Positions 6,397 to 8,850 of a stretch of DNA of 8,850 bases are shown piece after piece. The stretch is taken from assembly GCA_037443885.1 (NCBI GenBank), contig JBBINN010000120.1, forward strand, positions 1-8,850, read 5' to 3'. Made by a program: the position numbers and the translations under genes. Source of the DNA: SG8-30 sp037443885. Its GTDB lineage: Bacteria > Pseudomonadota > Gammaproteobacteria > Steroidobacterales > Steroidobacteraceae. The notes beneath the pieces were generated by a model, which worked only from the letters and a program-made list of their open reading frames with translations, ran no database searches and was not told where the DNA came from. Each line of letters starts with the position of its first letter. Position 1 is the stretch's first letter.

Positions 6397-7515
6397 ATGT
6401 CCCTGTCATCGCGATTCCTCGACCGGCTGGCGCATTGGCGCGACCAGCGGGTCGCGGATCCCCGCTTCCGGCTGTTCGCTGCCCGCTTTCCCCTGACACG
6501 CCCGGTGGCGCGTCGCCAAGCGCGCCGGCTCTTCGACCTGGTGGCCGGGTTCGTGTATTCGCAGGTGCTCGAGGCCTGCGTCCGGCTGCGCCTGTTCGAG
6601 ATCCTGGAGCGCGGGCCCCGTACCCCTGCCGAAATCGCGACGGATACCGGCTTGCCGCTGCCTGCCGCCGTGCGCCTGCTCGATGCGGCCGTCTCGCTCG
6701 ACCTGCTGTCCCGGCGCAGCGAAGGGCGCTTCGGGCTCGGGCCGCTCGGCGGCGCGATGCTCAACAACCCGGGCATCTCCGCGATGGTGGAGCACCACCG
6801 GATGCTTTACGCGGACCTCGCGGACCCCGTGGCGGTGCTGCGCAACGGGCCGGGCGGCACGCGGCTCGGCCGTTACTGGGCCTACGCCTCCGGTGACGCT
6901 GCCGCGGCGGCCGACCCGGCACAGGTTGCCGCCTACACGGCACTCATGTCGGCGTCCCAATCCCTGATCGCTCAGGAAGTGCTCGACGCATACCCGTTCC
7001 GGCGGCACCGGCGACTGCTGGACCTCGGGGGTGGCGACGGGACGTTCGTCCGCGCCGTGGCGGAGCGCGTGCCGGGGCTCGACATCGACCTTCTCGACCT
7101 CCCGGCCGTCGCCGAGCATGCGCGCGCCCGGCTGGTCGCGGCGGGGCTTGCCGGGCGCGTGACCGTTCACGGTGGCGATTTCACCGCCGACGCCCTCCCT
7201 CGCGGAGCCGACCTCGTCACGCTCGTGCGGGTAGTGCACGACCACGACGACGCGGTCGTCGCCCGCCTGCTGGCCGCGGTCCGGGATTGCCTGCCAGCCG
7301 GCGGAACGCTCTTGATAGCCGAGCCGATGGCCGGCGTAGCCGGGACCGAAGCGATGGCGGGTGCCTACTTCGGACTCTATCTCTGGGCGATGGGGCAGGG
7401 TCGGGCCCGTACGCCGGACGAACTCCGCCAGCTGCTGGGGAAGGCCGGATTCACGCGCGTCCGGATGCTGAAGACCCGGGTGCCGCTGCAGACCTGCGTG
7501 ATGGTTGCCCGCTGA
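6397..7515 (+). CDS. crtF: CrtF, demethylspheroidene (hydroxyneurosporene) O-methyltransferase
   Basis: Encodes 372 residues. It transfers a methyl group from S-adenosylmethionine to the 1-hydroxy group made by CrtC, giving the methoxy end of spheroidene- or spirilloxanthin-type carotenoids. The N-terminal half looks like the winged-helix dimerisation domain of plant-type O-methyltransferases (FEILERGPRTPAEIATDTGL and the following helices). The C-terminal half has the SAM-binding motif LLDLGGGDGTF, with DLGGGDG at residues 209-215. RVVHDHDD follows, whose His281 matches the position of the catalytic base in this family, and then GGTLLIAEPM. The ATG at 6397 lies 27 bases after crtE, so the pair is surely co-transcribed. 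The Shine-Dalgarno is weak (ACCGAG, 6385-6390), consistent with coupling to crtE. No strong terminator follows before the bchC promoter, so read-through into bchC is possible, as in the Rhodobacter superoperon. Confidence 0.94.
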   Translation: MSLSSRFLDRLAHWRDQRVADPRFRLFAARFPLTRPVARRQARRLFDLVAGFVYSQVLEACVRLRLFEILERGPRTPAEIATDTGLPLPAAVRLLDAAVSLDLLSRRSEGRFGLGPLGGAMLNNPGISAMVEHHRMLYADLADPVAVLRNGPGGTRLGRYWAYASGDAAAAADPAQVAAYTALMSASQSLIAQEVLDAYPFRRHRRLLDLGGGDGTFVRAVAERVPGLDIDLLDLPAVAEHARARLVAAGLAGRVTVHGGDFTADALPRGADLVTLVRVVHDHDDAVVARLLAAVRDCLPAGGTLLIAEPMAGVAGTEAMAGAYFGLYLWAMGQGRARTPDELRQLLGKAGFTRVRMLKTRVPLQTCVMVAR

Positions 7516-7539
7516 CCCGGTCGAGGTCGCAGGCATGGG

Positions 7540-7557
7540 CGTTAACCTAGCTTGACA
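7540..7557. promoter_or_regulatory. Upstream, one-mismatch PpsR/CrtJ-type operator of bchC
   Basis: CGT-N12-ACA (CGTTAACCTAGCTTGACA), one base from the TGT-N12-ACA consensus. It sits exactly eight bases before the perfect site at 7566. Its right half contains the TTGACA of the bchC promoter. It shares GTTAA-N5-CTTGACA with the crtE operator at 5427-5443, which makes chance resemblance less likely. Confidence 0.55.
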
Positions 7558-7579
7558 TTGCAAGATGTCACACTAAACT
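7552..7579 (+). promoter_or_regulatory. bchC promoter, -35 and -10 elements
   Basis: TTGACA (7552-7557, a perfect sigma-70-type -35) is followed after 16 bases by TAAACT (7574-7579, four of six to TATAAT). Transcription would start near 7586, leaving about 54 bases of leader before bchC. The -35 lies in the upstream operator and the -10 in the downstream operator. This matches the known logic of the Rhodobacter bchC promoter, where the aerobic repressor covers both elements. The local sequence is strikingly AT-rich compared with both flanking genes. Confidence 0.65.
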
Positions 7580-7583
7580 GACA
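7566..7583. promoter_or_regulatory. Downstream, perfect PpsR/CrtJ-type operator of bchC
   Basis: TGTCACACTAAACTGACA is a perfect TGT-N12-ACA site whose symmetry extends to five bases per arm (TGTCA and TGACA). It covers the predicted -10 TAAACT. With the site at 7540-7557 it forms a pair separated by eight bases, the spacing known for cooperative CrtJ/PpsR binding at Rhodobacter bchC. Repression under aerobic or bright conditions is the inferred role. Confidence 0.75.
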
Positions 7584-7591
7584 CATCAGGG

Positions 7592-7634
7592 TTCCCGGGT
7601 CCTGCCTCTCTGGGTGGGCCGCGGATCCCGGGGG
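7592..7634 (+). promoter_or_regulatory. Possible leader hairpin over the bchC ribosome-binding site
   Basis: In the predicted bchC leader, CCCGGGTCC (7594-7602) can pair with GGATCCCGGG (7623-7632) with one bulged T. Two further T-G wobble pairs (7592-7593 with 7633-7634) would extend the stem. The loop is 20 bases (7603-7622). The 3' arm runs into the GGGGGAG (7630-7636) that serves as the bchC Shine-Dalgarno. Folding would therefore partly hide it. GC-rich DNA makes such stems common, so function is only a suggestion. Confidence 0.3.
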
Positions 7635-7639
7635 AGCGG

Positions 7640-8578
7640 ATGGACACACTGGCCGTGGTGCTGGAGCAGCCCGAGAGGCTCGTGCTCAGCCACCTCGCGC
7701 TGACGCCGCCAGGCGATGAAGACGTCGTCGTCGACATCGAGTGGAGCGGCATCAGCACCGGCACCGAGCGCCTGCTCTGGTCCGGGCGCATGCCCCCGTT
7801 TCCCGGCATGGGATATCCCCTCGTTCCTGGCTACGAATCCGTGGGCCGTGTCGCCGCGGCGGGCGATCGCGCCGGCCGGCGTGTCGGCGAACATGTCTTC
7901 GTCCCGGGCGCGCGATGCTTCGGTCCGGTTCGCGGCCTCTTCGGCGGCGCCGCCGCGCGCGTGGTCGTGCCGGGCCAGCGGGCAATCCCGATCGATGCGG
8001 AGCTCGGGGAGCGCGGCGTGCTGCTCGCACTGGCTGCGACCGCCTACCACGCGATGGCGCCGCCGTTCGCGCCGCCCGACCTCATCGTCGGGCACGGCGT
8101 GCTGGGACGGTTGCTCGCGCGCCTGGCGCTCGCGGTGCCCGGCGCCGCGCCGGTCGTCTGGGAGCGTGACGAGCGCCGTGCAGGTGGTGCCACCGGCTAC
8201 ACGGTTCTGCAGCCCGACGCGGACCCTCGGCGCGACTACCGCGCCATCTACGACGTCAGCGGCGATGCCGGGCTGCTCGACACGCTGATCGCGCACCTCT
8301 CGCCGGGTGGCGAGATCGTGCTGGCCCGCTTCTACAGCGAGCGGCTGTCCTTCGCGTTTCCCGCCGCCTTCATGCGGGAAGCTCGGCTGCGCGTCGCCGC
8401 GGAATGGCGCGAGCAGGACCTCGTCGCGGTCCGCGACCTCGTTCGCGCGGGGCGGCTGTCGCTGGACGGGCTCATCACGCACCACGATGCGGCTTGTGAC
8501 GCGGAGCGCGCCTACCGCCAGGCATTCACCGACCCGGCCTGCCTGAAGATGGTCCTGGACTGGAGAGAGGCGACATGA
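7640..8578 (+). CDS. bchC: BchC, 3-hydroxyethyl bacteriochlorophyllide a dehydrogenase
   Basis: Encodes 312 residues, the usual BchC length, of a medium-chain dehydrogenase-like family. It oxidises the C-3 1-hydroxyethyl group of the bacteriochlorophyllide intermediate to acetyl with NAD, one of the last steps to bacteriochlorophyllide a. The N-terminal GISTGTERLLWSG, MPPFPGMGYPLVPGYESVG, and FVPGARCFG followed by LFGGAA are characteristic. The nucleotide-binding glycines are GHGVLG at residues 151-156, and the C-terminal CLKMVLDW is also typical. The ATG at 7640 has a strong GGGGGAG three bases upstream, a close spacing, and matches the family N terminus. Its stop overlaps the bchX start as ATGA, after GAGAGAGG at 8563-8570. 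A dedicated promoter with two repressor-type operators lies directly upstream. Confidence 0.95.
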   Translation: MDTLAVVLEQPERLVLSHLALTPPGDEDVVVDIEWSGISTGTERLLWSGRMPPFPGMGYPLVPGYESVGRVAAAGDRAGRRVGEHVFVPGARCFGPVRGLFGGAAARVVVPGQRAIPIDAELGERGVLLALAATAYHAMAPPFAPPDLIVGHGVLGRLLARLALAVPGAAPVVWERDERRAGGATGYTVLQPDADPRRDYRAIYDVSGDAGLLDTLIAHLSPGGEIVLARFYSERLSFAFPAAFMREARLRVAAEWREQDLVAVRDLVRAGRLSLDGLITHHDAACDAERAYRQAFTDPACLKMVLDWREAT

Positions 8579-8850
8579 GCACGACCGCCCGGGAACTCGG
8601 CATCGGCATGCGTGAGCGACTGCGGGCGGAAGCGTCCATCGAGCCCGATCCGCCGCCGGCGCCATCCGAGGCGGTGAAGCAGACGCAGATCATCGCGATC
8701 TACGGCAAGGGCGGCATCGGCAAGAGCTTCACGCTCGCCAACCTCTCGTACATGATGGCCCAGCAGGGCAAGCGGGTTCTGCTGATCGGCTGCGACCCGA
8801 AGTCCGACACCACCTCGCTGCTGTTCGGCGGCAAGGCCTGTCCGACCATC
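8575..8850 (+). CDS. bchX: BchX, chlorophyllide a reductase iron protein (5' part only)
   Basis: The first 92 codons of the iron-sulfur ATPase subunit of chlorophyllide a oxidoreductase, which passes electrons to BchYZ to reduce ring B; the gene is cut by the window's right edge. After a charged, proline-rich N-terminal extension comes IIAIYGKGGIGKSFT. Its P-loop GKGGIGKS is at residues 44-51, followed by GKRVLLIGCDPKSDTTSLLFGG. The P-loop followed by FT, and the LLFGG after the DPKSDTT motif, favour BchX over the paralogues BchL and NifH, which as I recall have GKGGIGKSTT. The ATG at 8575 overlaps the bchC stop (ATGA) and has a strong purine-rich Shine-Dalgarno, GAGAGAGG, four bases upstream. 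bchY and bchZ are expected next. Confidence 0.94.
   Translation, partial: MSTTARELGIGMRERLRAEASIEPDPPPAPSEAVKQTQIIAIYGKGGIGKSFTLANLSYMMAQQGKRVLLIGCDPKSDTTSLLFGGKACPTI

Noticed and set aside
5162..6499. A 445-codon minus-strand frame across the crtD start, the promoter spacer and crtE
   Set aside because: It crosses a divergent promoter region, has low-complexity Arg/Pro composition, and opposes the well-supported crtE.
7516..7551. An intrinsic terminator after crtF
   Set aside because: I found no stable stem followed by a T-run between the crtF stop and the bchC promoter, so read-through is more likely.
413..8850. A hidden novel system, mobile element, CRISPR array or RNA gene
   Set aside because: Every gene is a recognised photosynthesis gene with overlapping or tight spacing. 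I saw no transposase, terminal repeats, regular spacer repeats, tRNA-like segments or composition break other than the two AT-rich promoter regions.

Overview
This window is a slice of the photosynthesis gene cluster of a purple (bacteriochlorophyll a-producing) proteobacterium. The DNA is very GC-rich and coding is dense. Every gene belongs either to acyclic carotenoid synthesis or to late bacteriochlorophyll a synthesis. The order crtI-crtB / crtC-crtD / crtE-crtF / bchC-bchX resembles the classical Rhodobacter-type superoperon. Two things differ from that layout: bchO abuts crtI directly, and neither crtA nor tspO lies beside crtIB. The missing crtA suggests a spirilloxanthin-type rather than a spheroidenone-type pathway, unless crtA lies elsewhere. 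I cannot name the genus or class from this window.

Layout. Plus strand, 1-2954: the 3' end of bchO, then crtI and crtB, packed with overlapping start and stop codons as one transcription unit. Minus strand, 5382-2972: crtD then crtC, overlapping each other and converging on crtB with only 17 bases between the two stop codons. Plus strand, 5494-7515: crtE and crtF, divergent from crtDC across a 111-base AT-richer spacer. Plus strand, 7640 to the end: bchC and the beginning of bchX, behind a 124-base promoter region. No stretch longer than 300 bases lacks a gene.

How the genes work together. CrtE makes geranylgeranyl diphosphate and CrtB condenses two of these to phytoene. CrtI desaturates phytoene towards neurosporene or lycopene. 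CrtC hydrates the end group, CrtD adds the 3,4 double bond, and CrtF O-methylates the tertiary hydroxyl. BchX (with BchY and BchZ, expected just downstream) reduces ring B of chlorophyllide, BchC oxidises the 3-hydroxyethyl group, and BchO is associated with the magnesium-chelatase step.

Regulation is the most informative non-coding content. Both promoter regions (crtD/crtE and bchC) carry a perfect TGT-N12-ACA palindrome, the PpsR/CrtJ aerobic repressor site, each with a one-mismatch partner 7-8 bases away. These sites overlap TTGACA-type promoter elements. I found no novel biological system here. The points worth checking are the regulatory architecture, a possible hairpin over the bchC ribosome-binding site, and the missing conventional start codon of crtC.
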